A stretch of 64,000 bases of DNA from Nitrospirota bacterium (GCA_029261135.1 JAJDBX010000018.1:97492-161491), one strand, 5' to 3'; positions 33,340 through 43,555 are shown, counted from the first letter of the stretch. Numbers and translations are program-made. Notes: generated from the sequence alone by a model not told the origin.

Positions 33340-34137
33340 CTAAGCTAATTTCGCCGCACAGTAAATAACTTTGTATATCGAATCTGAACAACCGAGGGGC
33401 AATTGTACAGGATCTTGGTAGGGAATCATATGCGCTTCTATTTCAGCTGGCATCGTCACCAGTTGTCCAAAAACAATTTTTTTAAAAAACTTTTTCCCAT
33501 GGGCTGTCTTCGGCATTAAGCCGGTTTTTACAGCCAGTTTTTTTAAAGGACGAGAGATGTGTTGACGCAGCGGCACATTACGATCTATTGGAGTATTACC
33601 AAAACATTCTACTGAAACCCCTTTTTTAGAAAAAAGTGCTTCTAATTCAACAACACCATAATATTGATGGCTGTATGGGCTTGGATTAAAATCATAAAGA
33701 TCTTTGTTAGCAGTTGCGATGAGAACAATGCCGTCCTTCCTTAAAACTCGCCTGCATTCAGAAACAAATCGTTCTGCCGAAGGGAGATAGTAAATCGCTT
33801 CAAAAAGGATCACGACATCAAAAAGATTGTCCCGATAAGGTAAAAATTGTGCATCAAACCGGCTGAATGACATTCTATTTTTATAATGTGCTTTTGCGAT
33901 CTTGAGGATATCGGAGGAATAATCACCGGAAGACAAACGATTGGAGAATTTTGATAGATATCCTAAGCCCTGTCCTGTTCCACACGCGACTTCAAGCACC
34001 TGCTTTCTGACGCAGTATTTTTCAGCCCAATAATAACGATGGCAAATTCGTTCATACTGCTCTTGAGAAACGTCATCACCTGCCGTTTCTGTAATTGGGA
34101 AATAATCTACTTCTACCATGCGACTTTGATCTGACAT
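33340..34137 (-). CDS. Class I SAM-dependent methyltransferase
   Basis: A 265-residue methyltransferase with the SAM loop VLEVACGTGQGLGYL near residue 50, the acidic DYSSD after the second strand and the post-I motif RDNLFDVVILFEAIYYLPS. It lies in the glycan locus between an initiating transferase and a GT2. The stop codon is TAG. The methyl acceptor is unknown. Confidence 0.85.
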   Translation of the reverse strand: MSDQSRMVEVDYFPITETAGDDVSQEQYERICHRYYWAEKYCVRKQVLEVACGTGQGLGYLSKFSNRLSSGDYSSDILKIAKAHYKNRMSFSRFDAQFLPYRDNLFDVVILFEAIYYLPSAERFVSECRRVLRKDGIVLIATANKDLYDFNPSPYSHQYYGVVELEALFSKKGVSVECFGNTPIDRNVPLRQHISRPLKKLAVKTGLMPKTAHGKKFFKKIVFGQLVTMPAEIEAHMIPYQDPVQLPLGCSDSIYKVIYCAAKLA

Positions 34138-34182
34138 TGAAACTGGTGAGAAAAAAATAACGATTTTGATATTTTTTTATTA

Positions 34183-35253
34183 CTATATGGAATCTGTTTC
34201 GAGTTGGTTCTCAAATTTAAAGATTCGCTTCCACAATCTTGGGCTAACCAGTACTTTCATAACTCCACAGAAAGATCCCAAGCCATATCCAATATGGAGC
34301 ATCCCGAAAACCAATGGCATTATAGGAAAATATCTCAAGTCTCGCTTCCTGATCGTTACATGCATTGATGCTGTCAGACAAGCGAATAAATAAATTCCAC
34401 AAATACTTGTTAGAAACAATAATCCAAGTGACAACACTGCAGCCAATAAAACTGAGAAAATAAGCCCCGAGACAAATACCAGCGGAATCAAATGCCGCCA
34501 GGATACAGGGAAAATTGAACTGTGAATAAAAGGCAGGATCACCCAGAGTCCATTCCGAAAATTGTGTTTACAAAATGATTTTATGTCAGAGCGGACAAAA
34601 TAATGAATGATTGCCGATGGAACGAGAAGAATCTTTCCTCCAGCCTTTCTAAGGCGTAGGTTGAATTCATAATCCTGGCTATGGATGAGTCTTTCGTTGA
34701 AGTACCCTATACGATCGAAGACATCCCGACGATAACAGCCGGATGATACTGTATCCACCCAAGTGGGATTTTTAACGCCAGCCTTGTAGAGGATATTTGC
34801 TCCAGCACCAAATGGGTGAGCCAAGACAATGGCAATGGCTTTACTAATGAGGTCGTTTTCTCGAGGAATGTATTGTGCGACAGCACCGACATCATCTGCA
34901 CCGTATTCATATAAATTTTTAACACATTCGGAAAGGTAATGCTCACCGTAGGTTGCATGTGACCCAACAATAGCAATGACCTCCCCATTGGAACTTTGAA
35001 TACCAATATTCATGGCAACAGGAGTGATGCATTTCGGATTATCCAACAATTTTATAAATGGATAACGACGCGAGTAGCTTTCGACGATATTTCTTGTTCC
35101 ATCATGACTCATTCCATCTATTACGAGAATCTCCATTTTGTCTTTTGGGTAATCGTTAGCCAATAATGAATCAAGACAAACGCCGATATAATCGAGTTCA
35201 TTTCGGCAAGGGATAACCACAGAGGCCAGAGGATAATCTGTCATCCGCTTCAT
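34183..35253 (-). CDS. Family 2 glycosyltransferase with C-terminal membrane helices
   Basis: A 356-residue enzyme. The GT-A domain has SVVIPCRNELDYIGVCLDSLLAND, the nucleotide-binding DGMSHDGT segment and a variant SGCYRRDVFDRIGYFNERLIHSQDYEFNLRLRKAGG acceptor region. The last 100 residues hold about three transmembrane segments (LIPLVFVSGLIFSVLLAAVLS..., FLTSICGIYLFACL). This layout resembles ExoA-like glucosyltransferases and works at the inner membrane. It ends 4 bases after the preceding gene region begins. Confidence 0.9.
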   Translation of the reverse strand: MKRMTDYPLASVVIPCRNELDYIGVCLDSLLANDYPKDKMEILVIDGMSHDGTRNIVESYSRRYPFIKLLDNPKCITPVAMNIGIQSSNGEVIAIVGSHATYGEHYLSECVKNLYEYGADDVGAVAQYIPRENDLISKAIAIVLAHPFGAGANILYKAGVKNPTWVDTVSSGCYRRDVFDRIGYFNERLIHSQDYEFNLRLRKAGGKILLVPSAIIHYFVRSDIKSFCKHNFRNGLWVILPFIHSSIFPVSWRHLIPLVFVSGLIFSVLLAAVLSLGLLFLTSICGIYLFACLTASMHVTIRKRDLRYFPIMPLVFGMLHIGYGLGSFCGVMKVLVSPRLWKRIFKFENQLETDSI

Positions 35254-35256
35254 TTT

Positions 35257-36429
35257 TTAATCCCAGGCCACATAGCGGCCATTCTCTTCACTATAGTTAA
35301 AACGGATGCCGTAACGTCGGAGTTGAACAATCAATCGTTCACTGATCGGAGTTGCATTTCCAATAATCCGTTTAGCAAGCAAGCCGATAAGGGTCACATG
35401 AGGAGAAACATCCTTAGCCGCGCCCGGAAGAATACCCGTTAAAACAACCACATGTTTTTTAGACAACCATTCAGAGAATTGCTCAGATGACAACTCAGAA
35501 CAGTAGCATACGAGTGTCTCCCCGACCATCACCTCGATAGAAGATTGATTCGGTTTATAGTTGACCTTCCATTTGTCTGAACAGATTTCAGAAAACGTGC
35601 GCATAAAATCCAGAAAAAAACCAAATCGCTCGGGTTTTGTGAACGGAGACGGGTAAGCATTTTCTTTAATAACTCGAGCTGGAATACCCGTAGCCAGGCT
35701 CCCTTTTGCAATATTGCTCGTTACAACCGATCCCACTCCTATTACACAATCTTCACCGATCATCACAGATGGGTTCACAATCGCACCTGGGATCCATGTG
35801 CGATTGCCGATACTGATAGAACCAAACTTAAACGGCTTTCCATCCAAAGCGGAAGCATACACACCATGCGTGTATAAACGGGTTGATGTCCCTAATCCAA
35901 CTTCATCGCCAATAGTGATAGGGCGAGCCGTATTAAGTAAACTACGGACCCCGAGATGGCACCAATCTCCAATTTCTAACTTAGAGTGGGTTTCAAATGC
36001 ACTTCCTCCCCCGATCTTCGCATGAGGCATCATCCATAATCGGCGTCCAATCACAATCTCAACCCCAGAAACCTCACAGTGCTCGTGAACCGTCCCCTCT
36101 GCCCCGATCACGAGTTGCTTCGCAACGCGTATCGTTGTGTCAGGTTTAATTTTTACTCGACAAGCGGCATCAACATTTCCACCCTGAATCATTACATGAC
36201 GGTCAATCTGAACATCATCGCCTAATACAAGGTCATCTACTCGAATACGGACGCCACCCGGATAGCGAAAACTTTTATCTTCCTCCAAAATACCGACCTT
36301 TACATTATTTCCCATAGAAAGACGACGGCAGAAAATTTTTACATCCGAGCCGATACTAACATTCTCTCCCCACGCGACTTCTTCATCAGAAACGATAAGG
36401 CTTCCACCTGAAAATTCTCTAGTTGGCAT
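35257..36429 (-). CDS. Hexapeptide-repeat acyltransferase with extra C-terminal domain
   Basis: A 390-residue protein. Residues 1 to about 250 are left-handed beta-helix hexapeptide repeats (many [IV]G- and [IV]-x-x-x-x turns such as IGEDCVIGVGSVVTSNIAKGS and IPARVIKE) of the acetyltransferase type. From about 260 on, a separate alpha/beta segment of 130 residues follows (FFLDFMRTFSEI, VEVMVGETLVCYC, VVVLTGILPGAAKDV) that I do not recognise. It may acetylate the glycan. It is 3 bases from the next gene. Confidence 0.8.
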   Translation of the reverse strand: MPTREFSGGSLIVSDEEVAWGENVSIGSDVKIFCRRLSMGNNVKVGILEEDKSFRYPGGVRIRVDDLVLGDDVQIDRHVMIQGGNVDAACRVKIKPDTTIRVAKQLVIGAEGTVHEHCEVSGVEIVIGRRLWMMPHAKIGGGSAFETHSKLEIGDWCHLGVRSLLNTARPITIGDEVGLGTSTRLYTHGVYASALDGKPFKFGSISIGNRTWIPGAIVNPSVMIGEDCVIGVGSVVTSNIAKGSLATGIPARVIKENAYPSPFTKPERFGFFLDFMRTFSEICSDKWKVNYKPNQSSIEVMVGETLVCYCSELSSEQFSEWLSKKHVVVLTGILPGAAKDVSPHVTLIGLLAKRIIGNATPISERLIVQLRRYGIRFNYSEENGRYVAWD

Positions 36430-36450
36430 TCATGATTCTCACTCGTATGG

Positions 36451-37086
36451 TTATAATTTCATACGAAGCACTTCAAAAGCTTCAGCGTATTCGACTCCAG
36501 CCTGAACACCGCGAACCTTTGCAAGGCTTTCAATAAACTCATCCCTTGAGTAAGACCGAAAACGTTGAGATTCATAGCACCTCAATGCCTCTATCTTCCT
36601 CTTGACGTGATCGGACATCAACTCAATGAAACAGGTGTGCTGAAACGCGATGGTATTCATTGGAAGTTCGTAGCCTAAAATGGAAGCAAATTTAAAGGCC
36701 CGTAATCCTTCTATTGAAATAACATGATGATCCTGGTGCATATCTGAATATGCCGGCAACAAGACAAGATCTGGTTTTAGCCTATTTCGGAGCTTCACCA
36801 ATTCTTCGAGAATTTCCTGTCGAAAGGTTGGAAAATGTCTAACTCTAAAGTCATACACAATTAGGTGATCATTCGCCAAGCCTATAAGCTGGGCAGCCTT
36901 ACGAACCTCGTGCAGCAGAACGTCTTTGGGGAAACCCTCAGGAACCGATTCTTCACAACTCGAAAAAACCGCGTAGTAAACTTCGACACCTGATTCCAGA
37001 AGCCGAAGTATGGTACCCGTACACCCGAATTCATCGTCGGTGTGAGCTCCCAGCACAAGCGCCCGCTTAAAATTCAGCTTTTCCAT
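36451..37086 (-). CDS. PIG-L family deacetylase
   Basis: A protein of about 211 residues with the metal-binding motif ALVLGAHTDDEFGCTGT (His15 and Asp18 with Asp17 catalytic) and the second His-rich element YSDMHQDHHVIS. PIG-L enzymes remove N-acetyl groups from GlcNAc-type sugars, and others act on N-acetylated small thiols. The ATG at 37086 gives the canonical N-terminus; a start at 37137 would add a non-homologous segment. Within the glycan locus a sugar deacetylase is likely. Confidence 0.88.
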   Translation of the reverse strand: MEKLNFKRALVLGAHTDDEFGCTGTILRLLESGVEVYYAVFSSCEESVPEGFPKDVLLHEVRKAAQLIGLANDHLIVYDFRVRHFPTFRQEILEELVKLRNRLKPDLVLLPAYSDMHQDHHVISIEGLRAFKFASILGYELPMNTIAFQHTCFIELMSDHVKRKIEALRCYESQRFRSYSRDEFIESLAKVRGVQAGVEYAEAFEVLRMKL

Positions 37087-37297
37087 ATCGGTCTCCAAGG
37101 CTCTGCTAGAACTACTGATGAAAAAAGAACCCTCCAATGTTTAGTTATCATAAAACCTCTAGTTCTACCTGTAAAACATGAACTCGAAAATGATGATAAA
37201 TAGTTTTGACTAACAATTCTATTATTCATTTCGCCGTATTAATTTCCATAAGAACACAAGGTGATTTTATTAAAGCTCGTATACATGTGACTTTTTC

Positions 37298-38155
37298 TTA
37301 ACAGATGCGCTTATGGAGTTCAAAAGTAAAGATCCAAGCCATGCGCTGAACATAGGGTATTTTCTCTAATACTCGATCAATTGCATCTAGGAGAGGAAAC
37401 AAGCTTGGGAGTTTTCCACCTATATATCCAGCAATATGCCAATATTTGATTTCTCTCACATCTAGAAATCGAGAGGCAAACTCGACATCGGCAAGGTTCA
37501 AAATATGCGCCCTTTCCCATTCAGTACGCATGGCGGGGGTTAGCCAGCGATATAGTTTGATCGCCGGATTGTAGTCTAATGCTTCACCAACAAGGATCTT
37601 CCCTCCAGGCTTTAAAATGCGCCTGAGTTCTGGAAGGGCATAAGAAAGGTTCAGGTGATGTAGCATACCGGAACAAATGACCACATCAATTGAGTTACTC
37701 GGAAGTTTAGTATTTTCTGCATCCGCTTGAAAGAATCGGGTATTTTTAGCAACCCCACATTCCTCTGCTATTTTCCGTGCGTTTTGAACAGAAACACCGG
37801 AGATGTCAAAACCCAGACTTAAAGCTGCACCGGACTTCGCCGCCAAAGTAGCATTCCCGCCATTGCCGCAGGCATAATCCAAAAAAATCTTATCCTTGCT
37901 TTCACGGGCAATCCAATCTTTCACAAAATCGCTTGATCGCTTAACTGTCGTATAATATTTCTTGTTGCCGTAGAATTTTTCGTAGGTATCGGAGACCTTT
38001 ATTTCCTCAACCTTCCTTTGGTTGCGGTTGCGGTCATGAAATTCCAACTCTTTCAGTTTTCTTTCGTTTAGGGATAATTTCCACTCGTCGTCCAAAATCC
38101 TGTCAACAGATTGAATATGTTTTAATAAATTTACAATTTCAATCTCTTGCGTCAT
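37298..38155 (-). CDS. Class I SAM-dependent methyltransferase
   Basis: A 285-residue protein. IFLDYACGNGGNATLAAKSG is the SAM loop, FFQADAENTKLPSNSIDVVICSGMLHHLNL holds the acidic pocket and post-I motif, and PGGKILVGEAL precedes the C-terminal half. About 100 residues of N-terminal charged helix come first. The acceptor is unknown. Single methyltransferases of this type are scattered through polysaccharide loci. Confidence 0.85.
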   Translation of the reverse strand: MTQEIEIVNLLKHIQSVDRILDDEWKLSLNERKLKELEFHDRNRNQRKVEEIKVSDTYEKFYGNKKYYTTVKRSSDFVKDWIARESKDKIFLDYACGNGGNATLAAKSGAALSLGFDISGVSVQNARKIAEECGVAKNTRFFQADAENTKLPSNSIDVVICSGMLHHLNLSYALPELRRILKPGGKILVGEALDYNPAIKLYRWLTPAMRTEWERAHILNLADVEFASRFLDVREIKYWHIAGYIGGKLPSLFPLLDAIDRVLEKIPYVQRMAWIFTFELHKRIC

Positions 38156-38266
38156 GGGACATCCCTCGTTCAGGGCAAGAATCTTAAGTAAAATTGAGGA
38201 AATACAAAAACCAAGGCATCTTACTAGATTGACGCTTGCAGTACCTGCCTGCGACGAGTTTCACCG

Positions 38267-39667
38267 CTAATAAGATTCTCTTCGTTCCTGCACTGCCTCT
38301 ACTGGGATACTCGACCGCTTTTCCGCAAGTGCTTGGTAAAGCCCGGACGGCATAAGAGCTAAGTAAAGAAACATCACATCAAAAATATTGATAACAAATA
38401 AATGCAGAATAAAAACTGTAGGACCAAATAGCATAAATAAATTTAATTTTCTAACTTTAGAATATATTTGGGTTAAACAGGTCCCCCAGAGTGCCAAAAT
38501 TAACAAAAGACCCACCACACCCGTATCAACCGCCAGTGCCGCGAATGCGGGAGTTGCGACATCATCATTGTAGGATGCAAATCCGCGCGCTTCCAAAAAC
38601 AACTCATAGACATAGGGTGCGACCACATAGCCACTCGTACGTAATCCATGTCCAAAAAGCATATTTAACGGATTATCTGACAATGCAAGGACAGCACTAT
38701 AATTCCAAATTTTCCGGTCAATGTCTTGGAGGTCAACGTTGAAACGTGAAGCATCTCCGAGGTGTAGTGTATTTTTCAAATCTTCGAAGATCACAGCAAA
38801 AGGAATTTCGTTGAAGAAATCCTGAATAACAACCGCAGAAAAAACAAGTATCGAAAAAACCACAAGACCATGAAGAACACGACGACTTCGCCAATTCTGA
38901 AAAAAGAATAAGACTAAAAAAATCGTAATCGCTAGCATACCACTCCTCGAAAGAAATAGAACCTGTGTCGCCAGTGCCAGCGCCAAAACCAGCCAAGCGA
39001 ATTTGGCCGACCTCAAGGTGTCATTTTTGATTGAGATAAGCGCAGCGGGAACGATGACAAACAAAACGCTTGCGGTATATGCCGTTGAACCAAAAATAGC
39101 AAGAAGCGGACTTGTGTCAAGGCGATAAACATCCGAAATCATTGCATTCTGAGTGAATCCGGTCGAACCGCTAACGTACAAAGAAACGGCTCCAAACATG
39201 AGATATATGACGTTGAATACCAAACCAGCAATCGTTACTTTATAAGGAAGGTTACGATCGTAATAGGCCTCAACTTTTTCGGAAGTAATTTTTAAAAATA
39301 AGAAAAATACCAGTGTAAAAAAGGCAACCCAACGCACTTTTTTAATGGCATCTCCAAAACCCACCTCGGAGAAAAACACAATACCTCGGAAGGCCTGCAG
39401 TATCATATAACATAGAAATATTATAAATAGTATGTGAGATGCTTTGTTTTTTATCCGCATCTTTCCAGGAAGGTTTGCCAGCAAGTAGCCACCAGCAAAA
39501 AATTCGTCATACCAAGTATAACCGCCAATGGCAAGAGGTACAGTGAACACAAGTCCTATGATCAAATAGGTCCAGTAAAACTCGGGCCTACGCCTAGTCC
39601 GATACCCGAAATAAATACCGACAACTAAACTTAGCACTGACGCAGTGAGGATCAAAAAAGCGGTCAT
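38267..39667 (-). CDS. O-antigen polymerase/ligase-like membrane protein (Wzy-type)
   Basis: A 466-residue polytopic protein with about ten hydrophobic segments. A large central loop, roughly residues 260-380, contains the LFGHGLRTSGYVVAPYVYELF stretch that is typical of the periplasmic loop of Wzy and WaaL proteins. Sequence similarity in this family is weak, so polymerase versus ligase cannot be decided. Its location between glycosyltransferases makes a polymerase likely. Confidence 0.78.
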   Translation of the reverse strand: MTAFLILTASVLSLVVGIYFGYRTRRRPEFYWTYLIIGLVFTVPLAIGGYTWYDEFFAGGYLLANLPGKMRIKNKASHILFIIFLCYMILQAFRGIVFFSEVGFGDAIKKVRWVAFFTLVFFLFLKITSEKVEAYYDRNLPYKVTIAGLVFNVIYLMFGAVSLYVSGSTGFTQNAMISDVYRLDTSPLLAIFGSTAYTASVLFVIVPAALISIKNDTLRSAKFAWLVLALALATQVLFLSRSGMLAITIFLVLFFFQNWRSRRVLHGLVVFSILVFSAVVIQDFFNEIPFAVIFEDLKNTLHLGDASRFNVDLQDIDRKIWNYSAVLALSDNPLNMLFGHGLRTSGYVVAPYVYELFLEARGFASYNDDVATPAFAALAVDTGVVGLLLILALWGTCLTQIYSKVRKLNLFMLFGPTVFILHLFVINIFDVMFLYLALMPSGLYQALAEKRSSIPVEAVQERRESY

Positions 39668-39670
39668 TTT

Positions 39671-40672
39671 TCAATCTTTCGCTTCATCACCTTGGACAAC
39701 TTTCTTATAAACATCTAGAACAGCTGTGCTTGATGACTTATCACTAAATTGGAAAGACACCGTTTCAGCTGAAAGTCGTCTGTTGGCCCTAATGATTTCG
39801 GCCAAAGCCTTCCCAATTTCTGCAGGGTCACGCGGAACGATTCGCACACCTTCTAGATTCGCCAACCAGCGATGGACGTCACCCACTTCTACACTAACGA
39901 TTGGCGTATTACACGCAATGGCCTCACGGATGATATTCGGGGAGCCCTCGAAGTCACTGGTCATGAGTAGACAATCAGAAGCATTCAGGAAAAGTGGAAC
40001 TCGATCATGTGGAACCTCGGAACCCATCACTTCAAGCCGACATTGTCCTAGAATGTTTTGTGTCTCCATCACACTTGCATCCGCTAAGTCCCTACGCTTT
40101 ACTTCCGGCTGCCCCCCTTCGTAAAAAAATACGATTGGCAGATTCAAGGGCCATCGGAGTTCACGGCGGGCATCCAGTTTATTGATTGGCCTAAAAAGGG
40201 ACAAATCCGTGCCATCCGGAATCACCATTGCGCGCTCGCGCCCCGCCCAGAGACGCTCACGGAGTTCGTCGCTCACGCAAATAATCCCCGCTGACCCTAG
40301 AACAGCCAATTGTGAGCAGGCGATGCGGATGACACTCCGAAAATGCGGTTCTGATGGTACCGGGTTAATATCACTACCTCGGTACGATATCACCATTGGC
40401 GGCCCGCTAATCGTAGCGACTGCGGTCGCAAAAGCGAGTAAGGATCCCCAATGGGCATGGACGATGTCGGGCCGAAATGCTCGGATCTCTCGGCAGATTT
40501 CCGCAATCCCGCTGAATAGTCGATGCGGCCTCGTCAGCATCTGAGATCCGCCAAAAAAAACCATTCTCCCTTCAACACCAGACTCAGTGAGGCGATCAAT
40601 TTGACGCTGAGTAAACCCTGAAGTACCGCCGTCGGGTGCAACCGGGACCACATGGAGAACCCGCAAACTCAC
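39671..40672 (-). CDS. Family 4 glycosyltransferase
   Basis: A 333-residue GT-B enzyme. HVVPVAPDGGTSGFTQRQIDRL opens the acceptor half, and VHAHWGSLLAFAT gives the acidic/His pocket. The donor half has NASDCLLMTSDFEGSPNIIREAIACNTPIVS, with the Glu-x7-Glu pattern (FEGSPNIIREA). Its 3' end is 3 bases from the polymerase gene. It overlaps the next GT4 gene (40669) by 4 bases. Confidence 0.92.
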   Translation of the reverse strand: MSLRVLHVVPVAPDGGTSGFTQRQIDRLTESGVEGRMVFFGGSQMLTRPHRLFSGIAEICREIRAFRPDIVHAHWGSLLAFATAVATISGPPMVISYRGSDINPVPSEPHFRSVIRIACSQLAVLGSAGIICVSDELRERLWAGRERAMVIPDGTDLSLFRPINKLDARRELRWPLNLPIVFFYEGGQPEVKRRDLADASVMETQNILGQCRLEVMGSEVPHDRVPLFLNASDCLLMTSDFEGSPNIIREAIACNTPIVSVEVGDVHRWLANLEGVRIVPRDPAEIGKALAEIIRANRRLSAETVSFQFSDKSSSTAVLDVYKKVVQGDEAKD

Positions 40673-41790
40673 TGACCTCCGTCCGACTCACGGGCCAATC
40701 GCTCGTATTCCGCTTCGATCCGAGCCAGTTCAATATCCATGTTGTACTCTTTCTTAACCCTCTGTCGGTTACACTCTCCCATCTGTCGGCACAATGCACT
40801 GTCGCCCAAGAGTTGACAGACGGCTACAGCCAGACCTTTGGGATCGCCTGTCTCGAACAGAAATCCACCCTGTCCCTCCGGCGTCCAGTATGCATTATCG
40901 CTATTGTCCGTCTGTATTACAGGTAATGATGTCGCCATTGCTTCGGCTGTGCTTCCGGCAAGCCCCGCGTCCATGGTCGAAGTCGAAACATAAATATTAG
41001 AGGCACGAAGGAGACGTCTCATTCTCTCTTCATCCACCATCCCCGTGAAGCGTGTCACATCACTGACCCCGAGTTCTTCTGCCAGTGCCTCCAAGCGCAG
41101 CCGATCAATCCCATCGCCTACAACCACGAAACGCGCGGAGGAAAATGCCATGTGGATTTCCGGAATAGCCTGAATAAAGGTCTCGACGTCATGGACTGGA
41201 TTAGGCGTCCGTGTGCTGATGACAATCGGGCTATCACCGACATCGAGTGCAAGCCGTTCACCCTCGTCCGGACCTGGGGAAAAATGATGCACATCCGTAC
41301 CAAAAGTATGGACGAGTGTTCTCTCAACAGCGACACCCAATCCACCCAGGATCTCAACAAAGTGAAAAGCATCCGTGGTCACCAAGGCTGCGCGACGGAG
41401 CGCAGAACCAGTCAACAAGCGGTTAATACGAGACTGCTCTACATCGACCAATAAATCAGTCCCCCAGGGGGTCACCACATAGGGACGGAATCCGCTGAGC
41501 ATGGCCGCCCAGGCATAACCACCCGCCGAATGTGCGTGAACCAGATCTGGCGGAAAATCACGAAAAAGCCCACGCAAGCGTGCAAGGATAATAGGGACTT
41601 TCAGTATGCGCCGGGGAAGCGCGTTGCCCAGTGCCGACTTCCATATTGAATATACAATCGCAGGCGCGTACCCTGGTAAACTACCAGGATTGAAGGACAC
41701 AACGTGCACATCGTGCCCGCGCTTCGCAAACCACCGTGCCCATCGGCGTGTATGTGGCGCTGCTGTGTCAGAAAGAATATAAAGCCTCAT
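40669..41790 (-). CDS. Family 4 glycosyltransferase
   Basis: A 373-residue GT-B enzyme. DTAAPHTRRWARWFAKRGHDVHVV and VHAHSAGGYAWAAMLSG are acceptor-domain marks, and IVISTRTPNPVHDVETFIQAI and ASNIYVSTSTMDAGLAGSTAEAMA the donor-domain ones. The first Glu of the usual E-x7-E is Asp here (MDAGLAGSTAE), a variant also seen in active family members. It overlaps the upstream GT4 by 4 bases, so the two are translationally coupled. Confidence 0.92.
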   Translation of the reverse strand: MRLYILSDTAAPHTRRWARWFAKRGHDVHVVSFNPGSLPGYAPAIVYSIWKSALGNALPRRILKVPIILARLRGLFRDFPPDLVHAHSAGGYAWAAMLSGFRPYVVTPWGTDLLVDVEQSRINRLLTGSALRRAALVTTDAFHFVEILGGLGVAVERTLVHTFGTDVHHFSPGPDEGERLALDVGDSPIVISTRTPNPVHDVETFIQAIPEIHMAFSSARFVVVGDGIDRLRLEALAEELGVSDVTRFTGMVDEERMRRLLRASNIYVSTSTMDAGLAGSTAEAMATSLPVIQTDNSDNAYWTPEGQGGFLFETGDPKGLAVAVCQLLGDSALCRQMGECNRQRVKKEYNMDIELARIEAEYERLARESDGGQ

Positions 41791-41876
41791 TCATGCACCA
41801 TTTAAAAAGTGACCATGATAGACATGTTCAATAACCACCTGACAAAATAATGTCTTTTTATGTAAAGGAGTTTTTG

Positions 41877-42773
41877 TCATCGACTTTTATCGATCCAGCA
41901 CGACGGATACGCACTACCCGCTGAAAACACTTGGACGACTCGTTTTTCAACAATGTTCCACCCCGAATGTGAATACCACCACAAGCTGGCCCCACGTTCA
42001 CTCCAGCCTGGATGTGACAAAATCCACCATTCGAAACGCGCGCGCTCATAACATAAACGTAACCACCAAGGATATCCTCTGCGCTCCCAAGCCTTCTTGA
42101 GCATGGTCATCCGAGCCCATCGGTAATGATTTAGCGGTCGCCGTCGTGTGCGTGACAAGTTATCTTTATGCACTCGATATTGGATGAGTGGAGTGGAGAT
42201 TAAGCCTAACCGACAGATTTCACTAATCCGAACCCATAGATCCCAATCATGATTAAGGTAAGATGCATCAAAAGTCCCAACGCGATCCAAAACCTTCCGC
42301 CTATGCATCACCGAGGAATGCGGGATATCATTGAGGTAAAGCAATTTTAGTGGATCTGGAGATTTTACGGGCTTCACTTCCAAACTTCGTCCACACTGAT
42401 CTATGTACTCGCTAGGGCTGTATACGAGATCTATCTCTGGATGCTCATCAAAAAAACGGACCTGAGTACTGAACCGCCCAGGGAGACACACATCATCAGC
42501 ATCAAGGTAGGCAATGTAATCCCCAGTCGCATATCCGAGCGCTTCGTTCAGCGCTGAAGCCTGACCTGAGTTAGATTGGCGATGAGAAATAATTCTACCC
42601 TCATACTCAGCCAAAATAGATGGGGACGCATCAGACGAACCGTCGTCTATTACAATGACTTCTGTTTTCACGCCCTTCTGCGCAAGAATGCTGTCAAGCG
42701 CTTCCCGGAGATAGTGTTCCGCATTGAAGACGGCCATCACAACACTTACGAGGGGCATGACAAGATCCTTCAC
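41877..42773 (-). CDS. Family 2 glycosyltransferase
   Basis: A 298-residue GT-A enzyme. SVVMAVFNAEHYLREALDSILAQ, IVIDDGSSDASPSIL and the DXD motif in AYLDADDVCLPGRF are clear. The second acidic site is in NHDWDLWVRISEI. It has a basic, Trp-rich C-terminal tail. It shares a 4-base overlap with the preceding methyltransferase gene. It probably transfers one sugar of the repeat unit. Confidence 0.93.
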   Translation of the reverse strand: MKDLVMPLVSVVMAVFNAEHYLREALDSILAQKGVKTEVIVIDDGSSDASPSILAEYEGRIISHRQSNSGQASALNEALGYATGDYIAYLDADDVCLPGRFSTQVRFFDEHPEIDLVYSPSEYIDQCGRSLEVKPVKSPDPLKLLYLNDIPHSSVMHRRKVLDRVGTFDASYLNHDWDLWVRISEICRLGLISTPLIQYRVHKDNLSRTRRRPLNHYRWARMTMLKKAWERRGYPWWLRLCYERARFEWWILSHPGWSERGASLWWYSHSGWNIVEKRVVQVFSAGSAYPSCWIDKSR

Positions 42774-43555
42774 TTTTCAGAAAGTTTTCCAGGGTCGCAG
42801 CTACGTTTCTTCAGACCCTGACCATCCAGCCTTATTTCGACGAGCGTTCCGAAAACAGGCCACCGCCCGGCGGGCCTCGCTTCGGATGGCATCGGTCTGA
42901 TATGAACGTCAGCACTTAGTACTTTACGACATAGCACCCCATAATCCCTCACCCAACCATCCCGAGTATAGCGACCACCAATACATATGCCTTCCTGATG
43001 CATCTCGAGAAACACTACCGCCTTTCTGGCAACACGTTTCATCTCTCGAATACAACCCTCGATCTGATCTGGCCCAATATAGAGTAGCACTGCATCAGTG
43101 AATACAACATCAATGGAACCATCTTTAAACTTCTCTAGGTTATTTGCTCTCCCTTCGAAAAGTTTAATATTCTCCAACCCAAGCGACATAAAGCGTACCT
43201 GCCCTTTTTTTATGGATGGCAGATTGATGTCGACCCCGGCTAGCTTTAATGAGCGATCACGCTTAGCCAGCACCTCCAAGTTGGCACCCCAACCGCAGCC
43301 AATCTCAAGTATTTGTTTCATATCTGGGATAGCAAGCAGGTGCTGCGCAAGCCATTGTCTGTGTGGGAGTAAACCATTTGTCAGCGTAGCCCGGATCTCC
43401 GACGACTCCCGGCGGCGAAAGCGACGTTCATCAATAGAGGTTCCAACAATACGTCGCAACACGCCGCCAGTCCACCAATAAACGGGTGAGAGGAGTCGCC
43501 GTAGAAAGATTAGGATTGAGAGACCTTTGATCAATTTTAAAATAGAATTTCTCAT
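42770..43555 (-). CDS. Class I SAM-dependent methyltransferase
   Basis: About 261 residues. QILEIGCGWGANLEVLA is the SAM loop and GVDINLPSI its acidic partner; DGSIDVVFTDAVLLYIGPDQIEGCIREMKR is the post-I region. A basic, hydrophobic N-terminus (LIKGLSILIFLRRLL) suggests membrane association. The start at 43555 (MRNSILKLI) is preferred; an ATG-like start at 43564 adds three residues. It overlaps the following GT2 by 4 bases. Confidence 0.84.
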   Translation of the reverse strand: MRNSILKLIKGLSILIFLRRLLSPVYWWTGGVLRRIVGTSIDERRFRRRESSEIRATLTNGLLPHRQWLAQHLLAIPDMKQILEIGCGWGANLEVLAKRDRSLKLAGVDINLPSIKKGQVRFMSLGLENIKLFEGRANNLEKFKDGSIDVVFTDAVLLYIGPDQIEGCIREMKRVARKAVVFLEMHQEGICIGGRYTRDGWVRDYGVLCRKVLSADVHIRPMPSEARPAGRWPVFGTLVEIRLDGQGLKKRSCDPGKLSEK

